A DNA stretch of 64,000 nt from Ceratodon purpureus (GCA_014871385.1 CM026433.1:7897930-7961929); one strand, 5' to 3'. Positions 1 through 10,162 are shown, counted from the stretch's first letter. Notes: generated from the sequence alone by a model not told the origin. Translations and numbers: made by a program.

Positions 1-169
1 TCACTACCCCATATCACAAGGTAAAGAATGTCTCATTGCAAGTCGGGTTGTAACAATTTTCTATAAATCTAAAATTTCACAAAAAATCTGCCAATTTTCT
101 TTTAAAAAAGATAAAAAACAAAAAAAAAATAAAAAAATAATCAAGGCAACATTATGTGTGATCTCTAAG
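1..169. other. Flank left of the hAT element, no gene
   Basis: AT-rich DNA with A-runs and no supported gene. Its last 8 bases (162-169, TCTCTAAG) are the left target-site duplication of the hAT element that follows; the matching copy is at 10037-10044. Confidence 0.8.
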
Positions 170-407
170 CAGAGTTGTTCATGGGACAAAAGGACCGGTC
201 CGTCCGTCTGGTCCGCTCGTTCGTCCGTTAGGGGTCAGGGGAGGTCCGTTTGACCAGGACTTACGGTTGACCACCCAAATGGTGAAATGGGAGTTACCTT
301 GGCCACCTAGGATGCCACGCGTCTGACATGTCACCAAATATTCCACATATATTGTTGACTCGGGGGATGACGTGGCTAAGAGGAAGGGCGCCAACGCCTT
401 GAGTGTG

Positions 408-571
408 GAGGGCGCGAGCGAGGGGGCGCGAGCGAGGGGGCGCGAGCGACTGGGAGGGGCGCGGGCGCCTGCGAGGGGGGGGGGGGGGGCGCGAGCGCCT
501 GCGATTGCAGGGGGGCGCGAGCAAGGGGTTTAGGCTGGGGGCGCGAGCGCCTGCGAAGGGGGGGCGCGAGC
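408..571 (+). repeat. G-rich array 1 (GGGGCGCGAGC motif)
   Basis: Degenerate tandem copies of a GGGGCGCGAGC-type unit with spacers such as GCCTGCGA, including a long G-run near 474-489. It lies between the left end of the hAT element and the 3' end of the transposase gene. Apparent ORFs across it are low-complexity artefacts. The plus strand has runs able to form G-quadruplexes. Confidence 0.85.
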
Positions 572-853
572 TGGGAACAAGAATCAACCATTGAAGGAAA
601 TTAAGACATGACTGAATTTTTCATAGTGACATAAATGAGAGAAGTTTCAATTCATGTCGAAACAAATTACATTCAATAGCCTTAGCTAATGTTTTATGGA
701 CATTGACTAAGGTTAACATATAAGTATCTACGTATAAAATTTAGATATATATATATATATTATATTTTTTTGTGTTTTTCTAAAATTATTTTGGAGACAT
801 ATATATTATACTTTCTCTATATAACTTCTATATATAATATGCTAATAGATGTA

Positions 854-3800
854 TCACTTTTTTTTGTTTTTTTTGGCGGTGCGCCGCTCTGGATTCCTTC
901 GAGTACCGGGCATACCCAATGGTACTCTTACAACAATGTCTTCATCATCAGGTGCTTCTTCACGGCTATCTTCTGATGAGTAATATCCTTCTGAGGATTT
1001 CGACCCCTCGTCATCTCCATCTCCCCCCTGATTAGGCACACACTCCTCCACCGTGGAATGAATGTTGCGCAATTCGTGGTCAATTGTACCATCCACCACT
1101 GTGGTCACAATTCTTTTGATCTTCCGTCTTTTGGTCTTATCAGTGATTCCGTCCACATTCATTACGGGTAATCTACGTTTACCCACAGCCACAGGTAAAG
1201 ACGGGGTAGTCCCAACAGTATATCCTGAAAAAAAAGGGCGAACGTTTGTTGGACCTTTCCGTGACCGTATCACTCCATGACGCGTCGTAGAAGGTCCAGC
1301 TGGTAGACTTCGTCCAGAAGAAGTGAGTGGAATGCTTGTATTCGGTGTTGGAGTTAATGAACCATGCCCAGTAGAAGTGCTTGAACGAGGTGGGGGGGGG
1401 GTCGACCCAACCCTGCAAGTACTGCTCCAATTGAAGGTGTACTCTGGGGCATGGGTGTTTGAAACAATCGGCCAATAGGAATTTCATCTTCTTGTCCATT
1501 TCTGACTGTCTCTGATTGTTCATTTCTTGGAGGGCTTTCATCCAAACCTCCGGACCTCATTGTTTCCTCAACATTTACTGGCTGTGTGCCCTGGAGTTGT
1601 TCAACTTCTTCTCCTCCCTCAACGTCTTCTGGAATTGGAATTTGCTCTCCCATGTTGTTACCCCCTCCTTCATTGTCATTGTTCGAAACGCTACGAACGG
1701 GGTAAATGTCATCATTATTGCCACCATCGTCGCTTTGATGCTGAGTCATTTCGACTTCAAATTCATCGTCAATATCATCGTCTGCCCGATCGTATGCGAC
1801 CTCGCCTCTAGTTCGTATTTCATTGACAACGTGGTGAGGCGAAGTAGCTGCCTCTTCATCAAATCCTGCCCAGTCAAAAACTCCATTCGGCTGGTTAACG
1901 GGTTCAGTGCGTGGCATGTCACCATCACCATTGTCCACGGGTAACTCTGGATACTCATCATCCATAGTAGCAGGAGTGTAATAAACTCCACCGTCATCAC
2001 CATCGCCTTCATTAACTTCAAGTCCGTCGTGGAATCCTTCATCTCCATCATCATCACATACGTCTTCATCGTACATGGCTGGCACTTCTTCATCCGAGTC
2101 TTCGGAGAACGGTTGGTTCTCGTACCAAAGAACAGGATCCGCTCCACGTCGTTCTCGAAGGAGCTTACTGTTCGTGTAAATGTACACCAAGTCCTCTGCC
2201 TTCTTCACGGCCAATCGGTTGCGAACCTTACTGTGAACAAAGGAATACATGCTCCAATTTCGCTCACATGATGATGCCGAGCATGTTAACGAAAGGATGC
2301 GCTTTGATATCAACGGTAACGCATCGCCCCCAACCCGCTGCCACCATTGATGAGGTAGCATCTTAGTCTGTCGAATGTTTGGGGCCTCCAAAGGGCTGAA
2401 TGGACCGGTGCGTTCCTCAAACTGTGTTAGCTCGAACAACACAGTATCGTGGTCCAGTTTAAGGGACTCACTCAAATGAATTAGCACTTGCAGGAGTGCA
2501 CGCTTCGCAGCACTGTTAGTCAATAGCTTGTGGCTCTCCGGGAAAATGTAGAGATTCAAAATGGCGCCTGCGTAATGGAGATTTGTCAACATCATCTTCC
2601 ATCTCTTCGTAAAATGTTTCTCAAAGCGCCCTGCTATAGCGGGGTCTAGGAAAAAAGGATCACCCCGTAGACGGAACACATGCTTCTTCAAATTATTCAT
2701 GGCCAACCATGCCCTCCCCATTGCCGGTGTTTGTCCATCAAATGTCTTCAAGGTCACAACAGCCGGCTTCATAACATGCACAAGATTCTCACAACGTAAC
2801 CAAAATGTCTCATCGAGAATGGTACTCCGTACTTGACATGCTAAGGTGTGAGCTCGATACCCGTTTGACCGATTAAATAAAGTACCCACATATTCGTCCC
2901 ATTTCGGACTGGCTACCACCTGGATTAGTGCCTCCCTCAGTTCAAGCAATCGAACAATCATCAAGTACTGGCATCGAAATCTTGTCTCCGCTGGTAACAA
3001 CAGAGACAACTTCGGGCTGAATTGGCGAAACAAAGCCATGGTGACATGACGGCGACGTATAAAATTTGGTATGCGTTTTGCCAAGGCAATCAGCTCTTTG
3101 AAGGTTGCTTCCTTCCCCCAATCTTCTAGTAAGAGGTCCATGATGTGAGCTGCACAACCTTGCTTGTAAATGTGAGGATAAGCTTCAACCACAACGGTCC
3201 ATGGCTCCCAACATCGCACTAGCATTGTCGGAGCAAATCTGTACCACATTCTGCGGTCCAACTTCTTTGATGTACTCTTTCAATTTCCCAGCTATGTATG
3301 CCTTTGATTTCTTGTACCCCGTTGTATCAATGGAACCCAGGAATATATCTCCTGCTGGACACACAAGCATGACATTCATGAACTGCCGATGAACAACGTT
3401 GTCCCATCCATCCGAGCAAATAGTTGCCCCGTACAAGCTAATACACTGCTTCGTTTTCTCCTCTATTCTCAACTTGAGAAGCTGCTTTGTTGGCTGGATG
3501 TGCTTGGTTCGCATTGCGTTGTATGCTGGTGGACGGTACACAAAACCCGCTTTCGATGTTGCCTCCACAGCAGCGATAAAAGATGGATGTCTAACCACAT
3601 TGAAAGGCACATTCGCTTCGTAAAAATAGGACGCCCATTTCTCATCCAATTCATTGCGCATCCCAATCTGATAGGCCTCGGTAAAACTTTGTTGCCGCAT
3701 AGATCTTGGTGTACATGAATCGCCTCTGCTTATAGGCGGAGTTGACTGAGACGGTTGAACTTGGGAAATCCTCTCCTCTTGGACCTCCTCCGTTCTCTGA

Positions 3801-4141
3801 GGCACTTCCGTAGATTGCTCAGCAGGCATAGACTGGCTAGAACATGGTGCCAGGTGTGCCAAGTGTGCCTCGCCATCACCACCATCAGTGCCGTATATCT
3901 CCGCATGTGTCATTCTTTTTGGTATTACATTACCACAATTGGCAAAGCGCCTAAATACGGCGGCAGGGGCCTTGGTACAATGACTCTTGCTTGAACCTTC
4001 ACCCCATCCATAGTGCTTGAAAGCTCTTTGTCGTTTATAACGAAAGGTGAAATTGCACCACACACATTTAACATGGTCCTTATCAATGAACGTCCACCAC
4101 GGAGCCCACTCAGCCGTCGACTGACGCTGTTGACCTGCCAT
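854..4141 (-). CDS. hAT transposase (BED finger, DUF659, hAT dimerisation), frame interrupted
   Basis: Reading starts at ATG 4141. The N-terminus has a BED-type zinc finger (CVWC at residues 26-29, then H and C ligands up to SKSHC). A DUF659-like region follows, with the acidic motifs ICSDGWD and QICSDNAS. The continuation in the next frame (from about 3200) has the hAT core (YPHIYKQGCAAH) and, near its end, the dimerisation signature (CSASSCERNWSMYSFVHSKV). A long acidic and S/T/P-rich tail runs on to a Lys-rich end at about 854. Two breaks are visible: a one-base shift near 3200 and another at a G10 homopolymer around 1392-1401, after which the tail continues in another frame. The second could be a sequencing slip. 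The protein would cut and rejoin the element's ends in the nucleus. The family call is firm; whether this copy is active is doubtful. Confidence 0.88.
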
Positions 4142-4351
4142 TCTCCGTGTCTCTGAAAAAATACAATGATCTCCTGTCTGCGAGTGTTAGTATGACACAT
4201 GTGAGAAAAAAATGGTATGTGTAGACATCAACCACAGGCCAATGTGATGCACATAGTCTCAAGCAAGGAGCCCACAAGGAGTTCCGGGACTAGAGGCCAT
4301 GATTTCAAATGATATTGGGCTTGGGCTAAGTTGGTGGCATTTATACTCGTG

Positions 4352-4635
4352 AGGGGGGGCGCGAGTTTCTCCAGGCGGGGGGGGCGCGAGCGTCTGCAGG
4401 GGGGCGCGAGTTTCTCCAGGTGGGGGGGCGCGAGCTTCTCCAGAGGGGGGGGGGGGCGCGAGCTTCTCCAGGGGGGGGCGCGAGCTTCTCCAGGGGGGGC
4501 GCGAGCTTCTCCAAGGGGGGGCGCAACCTACTGCAAAGGGGGGCGCGAGCTTCTCAGAGGGGGGGCGCGAGCTTCTGGAAGGGGGGGGGGGCGCGAGCTT
4601 CCAGAGGGGGGGGGCGCGAGCGGGTTCAGGGGGGA
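4352..4635 (+). repeat. G-rich array 2 (GGGGCGCGAGCTTCTCCA units)
   Basis: About ten copies of a unit built from a G-run, GCGCGAGC and TTCTCCA (variants TTTCTCCA, TTCCAGA). It lies between the 5' end of the hAT transposase gene and the 3' end of the kinase gene, both on the minus strand. G-rich on the plus strand, as in array 1. Confidence 0.88.
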
Positions 4636-4853
4636 GGCACCCTTGTACGAGGGGCAGTCCCGGTGAATGGGCCATACAGTTTTTTAATTTTTTTTTTAAA
4701 AACAATTTTTCATTCCATTACAAAACCACCTATACCATTTCATGTTCCACCAAGGCATGTATACGCCGAAAAAACGATTTATTAAAATATTAGAAATGTG
4801 CAAACAAGGCCACATAGGCAATCAAAATGTTCCAAACGTAATTCACTATGGAA

Positions 4854-6434
4854 CTACAATGTGTATCTAAAACAACCATTGGGAGCTTGGAAGTTGTAAG
4901 GGGGGCTCATCAAATCATTCACAACTTTTGCAAGTGAAAGCCTCTTTTTAGGATCTTCGTTAAGCAAGCCATCCAACTTTGATGAGAATACAATCTTTGA
5001 GATTGAATCCTTGAAGAGTTCTGGGCAATCTTCTTCTCTCCATATCTTCTTTGCCAAATGGCCTACCGAAAATGCATCAGATAGCGTCGTACATGGATGC
5101 ATCCTCTTCATGCGCTCCAAATTGTGTTCCTCATCATCTTTCTTGCCATATAAAAAGAACAACTCCGGTGCAACTCCTACCCTCCTCTCCTTTACTTGTA
5201 CAAGTTCATCGGGGTCCATCACACCATAAGGGGAGGCCTTCTTCTCAATGACTCTGCTTGCCACACCCCAATCGCACACACCAATATATACTTTATCCTT
5301 GTCATGAGGTGGAAAGTGGAGTAGAATGTTGGATGGCGTTAAGTCGTTGTGGAGGATTTTAGCCTTATGGACTATGTCCATAACGTAGATGAGACTCCAC
5401 GCCAACATTCCCCGGTTCTTTCGATAGGCAACAATTCTTTGGCACTCTTCCATGGGCATATCCCTCGACTTCAAAATTTCTTTGTAATCTATTGCCTCGC
5501 TTGCCTTCTCATTTAATTTGAGGAAGTTGCGGAGGCAATCTCCATTCCACCACAGGGTATAAGCTTCCATGGTCTTCGAGTGAATGGCCCAAAATTTTAT
5601 CACACCCGGATGCTCTACGGGGTTAACCGTGGCCTCAATCGCCCGTTCGTCTCGCTGCTTCACTTCGGTTTTAGCCTTGGAAAGTTTACCCGCAAATTCT
5701 ATGTGAATTGGAATTTTCTTCATATTGGCTATTCGCACTTTTCGCACTTTGCCATACCCCCCCTCGGCATTGAAGCCAGATAATGGCACAACCTTGGCCG
5801 TAACCGGAATCCATATCAATGCACCATACATGTGTGCTTCCAATGCTGAGTTCAGTGCTTGCTCATTCCAAGGCATAATCTTTGTTTTCCCCTTAGAACA
5901 TCTCTGACATGCCTCCTGAACCGTTGTCAGTTTTTGAATAAACACTTTGTCTTGGTTGCTCCATTCTTCGCCTTGTGGTTTCTTGACATGTGATTCAAAC
6001 ACATGAATGACATTTGTCGTAGCACTACTCACTTGTTGTGTCAACCACTTCGGGCTGTGAAAATACTTCGTCATGCAATCCATGTACATCTCTGATCCTT
6101 CCAATGCGCTCCAAAATTCCCTTTCCAAATCACGTTGGAGGTTGTAGATACCATTCTCTCCGTGATCAAGGTACATTGCCTTCAACATTCGTATGGTACG
6201 GGCCTTGTAGTACTCGACGGTCACCTTCCTGATGAAATGCGTATACTCCAATGGTGGATAACCGTCATCCTTCTCGTGCGCTGGAATACTCTTCTTCTTT
6301 TTACCCTTCGAGCTAGATGAAGGAGTAGAACCAGTAGAACCATGAGGTGTTACGCAACTCATAGGGTCCACCGCATCTGGAGCATCCAAGTCCTCATAGA
6401 TAGGCCGCTTGCCGGAGCTTTGTCTAGAAGACAT
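4854..6434 (-). CDS. Protein kinase carried by the hAT element
   Basis: A single 526-aa ORF from ATG 6434. The first 200 residues match no domain I recognise; they open with a Ser/Lys-rich stretch. A kinase domain follows: glycine loop GGYGKV (225-230), candidate ATP lysine K250, catalytic loop HNDLTPSN (362-369, with D364 and N369), DWG in place of DFG (388-390), APE (422-424), the conserved Asp of subdomain IX (D453) and an Arg near 498. The catalytic-loop Lys is replaced by Thr and HRD by HND, so this is a non-RD kinase that still has the main catalytic residues. It looks competent for Ser/Thr phosphorylation, but the substrate is unknown. It is co-oriented with the transposase and diverges from the RING gene. 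Capture from a host kinase is likely; the role in the element is inference. Confidence 0.85.
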   Translation of the reverse strand: MSSRQSSGKRPIYEDLDAPDAVDPMSCVTPHGSTGSTPSSSSKGKKKKSIPAHEKDDGYPPLEYTHFIRKVTVEYYKARTIRMLKAMYLDHGENGIYNLQRDLEREFWSALEGSEMYMDCMTKYFHSPKWLTQQVSSATTNVIHVFESHVKKPQGEEWSNQDKVFIQKLTTVQEACQRCSKGKTKIMPWNEQALNSALEAHMYGALIWIPVTAKVVPLSGFNAEGGYGKVRKVRIANMKKIPIHIEFAGKLSKAKTEVKQRDERAIEATVNPVEHPGVIKFWAIHSKTMEAYTLWWNGDCLRNFLKLNEKASEAIDYKEILKSRDMPMEECQRIVAYRKNRGMLAWSLIYVMDIVHKAKILHNDLTPSNILLHFPPHDKDKVYIGVCDWGVASRVIEKKASPYGVMDPDELVQVKERRVGVAPELFFLYGKKDDEEHNLERMKRMHPCTTLSDAFSVGHLAKKIWREEDCPELFKDSISKIVFSSKLDGLLNEDPKKRLSLAKVVNDLMSPPYNFQAPNGCFRYTL

Positions 6435-6590
6435 CGCAAAGTAAATCCCTGGAAAAAAAAATCAACAACTTCCCCCCCCGCCCCAATGAAGACTTCCCAC
6501 ATAAGCAGTTCCAAGCAAGGCGTGTTTTCACACGTCAGGACAAGGAGCCGCAGTGGGAAGGAGTGAGGGGGGCGAGAGCTTCTCCCCACC

Positions 6591-6597
6591 TTATATA
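6591..6597 (-). promoter_or_regulatory. Probable TATA box of the kinase gene
   Basis: On the minus strand the sequence reads CTATATAAGG, about 155 bases upstream of the kinase start codon, directly between the kinase 5' end and G-rich array 3. Position and sequence suit a plant TATA box; no transcript evidence is available. Confidence 0.5.
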
Positions 6598-6610
6598 GTC
6601 CCCCACGGAT

Positions 6611-6726
6611 CCGCTCGCGCCCCCCCCTGAACCCGCTCGCGCCCCCCCCCTTTATCCCGCTCGCGCCCCCCCCCCTAAGCCGCTCGCGCCCCCCCTAACC
6701 CCGCTCGCCCCCCCCCCCCCCCCCCC
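6611..6726 (-). repeat. G-rich array 3 (minus strand) in the divergent promoter
   Basis: About five copies of CCGCTCGCGCCCCCCC, the reverse complement of the arrays 1 and 2 unit, with spacers such as TGAAC, TTTATC and TAAG, ending in a long C-run. It lies between the divergently transcribed kinase and RING genes. Confidence 0.88.
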
Positions 6727-6787
6727 GACTAAATAAGTGAAGGGGGCGCCCTCCCCCCCCCACTTTTTAAGCTCCACCTTGGCACTC

Positions 6788-6951
6788 AGGCCTTGAACTA
6801 CCTCGCGGTGGCTTATTGCTGAGTACTTGGGTGGGGTCTACAGCATTTTGACAACGCCACGTACCTCGTTCTACCGTATTTTGTACGCTCATCCGGGAAT
6901 TCGGGCCCTAAACTACCTCACGGTGGCTTATTGCTGAATACTTGGGTGGGC
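6788..6951 (+). repeat. Direct repeat upstream of the RING gene
   Basis: Two copies of a segment of roughly 45 bp with the core CGGTGGCTTATTGCTGA, spaced 114 bp apart (AACTACCTC begins at 6797 and 6911). They differ at a few bases. They sit 120-280 bp upstream of the RING start codon and may be promoter elements; this is inference from position. Confidence 0.6.
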
Positions 6952-7069
6952 CACAAAGTATAGTTACAATACCATAATCAACCACGGAGGAAAATTGTAA
7001 AATCAATTGGGGGAAGTTTTGAGGAGTTGGTGTGTTTTTTAACACACAAAACTTTACCAGTACACCACG

Positions 7070-9451
7070 ATGGAGGGAAACCCAGATCCGGCGGAGGAAA
7101 GGCCACTCACCAAGGCCGAAAAGAAAAAAATCAGAGATCGTGAACGGAAGCGTGGTGGTAAGAAGATGAAGAAGCGGCTTCATGTGCTGAACAACCCGAC
7201 AAAGTTGGCATTTAGAGGTTGGCAAGATGAGCCGGAACCGTGGAAATATTCCACATGCGAGGAATTCATTGAGTGGTGCCACATCACAAAAATATTTCCA
7301 CATGATCGGCACAGAAAACACAGGATCTCAGACAAGGCTAACCTCTATTATTGCTTGAATGCGGAGTTTGTTGAACGTTCTATACAAGTTTACCAGCATC
7401 TATACAAGCAACGATGTGTTGAACGCAATGAAGTACCATTGTTCATTTGCAGAATGGTGTATGCTGAGGTGGTGCTTCACAAAGTGGTGGATTGGTCCAC
7501 CATCAAATCCACGCCGAGTGTTAGGGCGCCGACAGAGCGTGACATTCCCAAACAAAGGAAATACGCAGATGGTGGCCTGGGGAAAAAAATGAAGGAAAAA
7601 ACACAAGTGCGGGAGCCTGATACAGCAGAGTCTGAACCAGATTCTGATTCCGATGGTCGTCGTGGAGAAAGAGTGCCACGTAGAATTGCAGCACCAGCAA
7701 ATATGGCTGTAGAGCCTCCAATGAACCATCCAGCGGACGTCATAGAACCTCACGACGATGCGAACACCATCTTCGTGGAAAACGATCCAAATACGGCAGC
7801 TAATTTGGAGGTGGTCGGAACTGAACCTACGATGGTTCTTGGCATGCCGGTTCTAGTTAGAAATGACCAGTCTAACCAGACCGAGGAGGTCGGGGAGTTG
7901 CAATTACAGGTTATAGAAAAGGATGGCTTCATTGCAGAGTTACAAGAGACCATCCGAAAACTAGGATTGGAATCAGCAGCAAAAGATGCAGTAATATCAG
8001 ATTTGCGCATTCAATTGCAAGAACGAGAAAGACCTCAGTCTTCTCAAGCCAATGATATACCTGTAGTTCAAGATCCAATGTTGGTGGATGAATCTTACAT
8101 CAACAACACATTTGATGTTGCAACGGCCGGTGTGTTGGAGAATATTTCCACACCAGCAAAACGACGACGAGTTGGAGTGATATTGCCTCCACCAGCCCCA
8201 TACCCGCGACCCTATGTGGACATCGATGGACCATTAAGTCAAGATTCCTTGTCATTTCCACCCAATGCTCTAACGGGAGAAGTGGAGACATTGAAGAGAG
8301 CCAATAATGATTTGCGGCTCCTTGTTTCTAAGTTTGCTAAAGCATACTACGAGTGGAAAGTGGCAACCATTCTCAGCGTTGATCGCGGTCGCCAAATTGC
8401 ATTAGAGTTCAAGAAGATCGACGAATCGTACTTGCAACACAACAGACGAAGGAATTTTGGCCTCACTTCATGGATTAACGCAGATGATATGTATCCAGAT
8501 AACATGCCAATGCAAGAATCGAATCCTGAACTCATAGATTGGGCCGAGTTGAATTTCGATGTGAAGAACGCAACTTCGTGCCATGATCTTCAAATGAAGG
8601 AAGGAGTTAATAGCAGAAAGCTTTGGCCAAATCCTCAACCGTGGGTGATGGATGGTTCAAAAGAATGTAGTGTGTGTCTAAATACATTTGGTCCTGAGGG
8701 TGGATGGGCAGTTGGATCATGTACCCACATGTTCCATCCAATGTGTTTAATTAACATTTTTTTGGTAAGGAGATTTTGCCCGGTGTGCAAATCCCCGTTC
8801 CATGAACGCTTGTACGAGGTTTTTGGACTCACTCCATACATGCCACCAAGCCATGAGAGAAATCCCGAAAACACACCAGGTGAACAGTACCGCAACATGT
8901 GGGGGGAAGATTTGATTTGGAGTTGGCGGGCCCAGACTCACTCGGTCTTCAAGAGCAATGTAAGTGACGAGTTGGGGTGGGAGGATGACCCCAATCAGAT
9001 TGTGAGGGTGGCAAAGAAGATAATTGGATCAAAGAAGGAGGACCAAGGGAAACGAAATTTCTTCTATCAGACTTTGAATGGATACTGGGATCCGAAGCAT
9101 AGGAAGTTCCAACTTGGTAATCACCCAAAAGGCCTCATATGGAACAAGGACGGGGAATTGGTTACAGACCTCGAAGGTCAATTCATGACTTTGACCGCCC
9201 GAGATGCAGTCCAAATGTCTCTTTCGGAGTGGAAGTTAATTTTCAAACATGAGGCTGTTGACTTTCTTCTGGAGGAACACTCTCCACAGACATTGCGTAC
9301 ATTGAGAGAATTGAGGAACTCGCAAATTTTGCGTTCTCTCAGTGAAAGTGATGGCCCATTCCAGCGGACACGGACGAGAGCCAGGCGCAGCTTGACGCTG
9401 GACGATGGAGCGGGACCAAGTGGCACAGCGGGAGTAGATGCAGATGAATAG
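7070..9451 (+). CDS. RING-H2 protein carried by the hAT element
   Basis: A 793-aa single ORF with its ATG at 7070 in a good context. The N-terminus is Lys/Arg-rich. An acidic Ser/Asp stretch lies near 185-205, a predicted coiled coil at about 271-320, and a basic TPAKRRRVGV patch (likely nuclear localisation signal) near 361. A RING finger spans about 531-573 with C-x2-C, C-x-H-x2-H-x2-C and C-x2-C ligands (CSVC, CTHMFHPMC, CPVC), the C3H2C3 order of RING-H2 ubiquitin ligases. A conserved-looking region of about 200 residues follows, ending in an Arg-rich tail. It probably acts as an E3 ubiquitin ligase in the nucleus; partner and target are unknown. It is transcribed away from the kinase gene. 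Family membership is clear only for the RING; the rest is unrecognised. Confidence 0.85.
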   Translation: MEGNPDPAEERPLTKAEKKKIRDRERKRGGKKMKKRLHVLNNPTKLAFRGWQDEPEPWKYSTCEEFIEWCHITKIFPHDRHRKHRISDKANLYYCLNAEFVERSIQVYQHLYKQRCVERNEVPLFICRMVYAEVVLHKVVDWSTIKSTPSVRAPTERDIPKQRKYADGGLGKKMKEKTQVREPDTAESEPDSDSDGRRGERVPRRIAAPANMAVEPPMNHPADVIEPHDDANTIFVENDPNTAANLEVVGTEPTMVLGMPVLVRNDQSNQTEEVGELQLQVIEKDGFIAELQETIRKLGLESAAKDAVISDLRIQLQERERPQSSQANDIPVVQDPMLVDESYINNTFDVATAGVLENISTPAKRRRVGVILPPPAPYPRPYVDIDGPLSQDSLSFPPNALTGEVETLKRANNDLRLLVSKFAKAYYEWKVATILSVDRGRQIALEFKKIDESYLQHNRRRNFGLTSWINADDMYPDNMPMQESNPELIDWAELNFDVKNATSCHDLQMKEGVNSRKLWPNPQPWVMDGSKECSVCLNTFGPEGGWAVGSCTHMFHPMCLINIFLVRRFCPVCKSPFHERLYEVFGLTPYMPPSHERNPENTPGEQYRNMWGEDLIWSWRAQTHSVFKSNVSDELGWEDDPNQIVRVAKKIIGSKKEDQGKRNFFYQTLNGYWDPKHRKFQLGNHPKGLIWNKDGELVTDLEGQFMTLTARDAVQMSLSEWKLIFKHEAVDFLLEEHSPQTLRTLRELRNSQILRSLSESDGPFQRTRTRARRSLTLDDGAGPSGTAGVDADE

Positions 9452-9708
9452 GAATAGTTACAACTTAGTACTAAGTGACTAGTTTTCATATACTACAGTT
9501 TTTGTAATGTTTTGGTTTGAATTGGTAATGAAATGCTTTTACTTTCTTAAATGTATACAACATTGCAAAGTCCATGTATTTTGGCTCACGAGTATCTGAA
9601 TTTACACATTTGTCATTGCGCTTAGCCCCAATATATTATTCTGATGAAAATGTTAGGTTTTTTTGCATTGTCAAAAATTTACATCTACAAAATGGGCCGC
9701 ACGAGAAA

Positions 9709-9808
9709 CCCGCTCGCGCCCCCCCTAAACCCGCTCGCGCCCCCCCTGAACCCGCTCGCGCCCCCCTGAACCCGCTCGCGCCCCCCCCTGTACCCGCTCT
9801 CGCCCCCT
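9709..9808 (-). repeat. G-rich array 4 (minus strand)
   Basis: Five copies of CCCGCTCGCGCCCCCC separated by TAAA, TGAA or TGTA, 260 bp downstream of the RING stop codon and 230 bp inside the right end of the hAT element. Same unit and strand as array 3. Confidence 0.88.
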
Positions 9809-10162
9809 ACACATGCTGGCACCCCTTTTGCATATGTGGAATTCCCCGTCATCGTTCGTTGTCCATGTCATCAATATGTTTCCCCTATAGGTAAGTTGTA
9901 AAAAAAAAAAACTAACTTAGTAATTTTCCTCCTCCCCTCAATGTCCGATTATGTCCGGGGACCGACCGGTCCGTCCGTCCGTCCGTCCGTCTATGTCCGG
10001 AAATTTTGCCCATGTCCGTCCGAATAGACAACCCTGTCTCTAAGCTATCTTTTATGTCTAAGTTGTTACAAGGTTAGGGTTGGGTTTTTTTTTTAATAAA
10101 TTCAATACTTAGAATTAATAGACGATATAAAAAGAAAATTATATCAAATTTAAAAAAAAATA

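Larger units (their letters stand above)
170..10036. mobile_element. Large hAT transposon with kinase and RING cargo
   Basis: The left end begins CAGAGTTGTT and the right end, read inverted, begins CAGGGTTGTC, a short imperfect terminal inverted repeat of hAT type. The element is flanked on both sides by the same 8 bases, TCTCTAAG (162-169 and 10037-10044), the duplication length typical of hAT. Subterminal GTCCGTCC-rich blocks (192-208 and 9964-9991) occur at both ends. Inside are a hAT transposase gene, a protein kinase gene and a RING-finger gene, separated by four G/C-rich arrays. The total is 9867 bp, against a single transposase gene in most plant hAT elements. The perfect TSD and two long open cargo ORFs suggest a fairly recent insertion, although the transposase frame is interrupted here. 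Boundaries and family are seen directly; mobility is inference. Confidence 0.9.

Noticed and set aside
294-594. Pro/Arg-rich and Gly/Arg-rich ORFs over array 1
   Set aside because: They are frames through the G-rich repeat with no start context or conserved content, and several frames are open at once for composition reasons.
4259-4785. ORFs of 60-150 aa on both strands over array 2
   Set aside because: Same repeat artefact; the proteins are repeats of ARAS/APP-type words.
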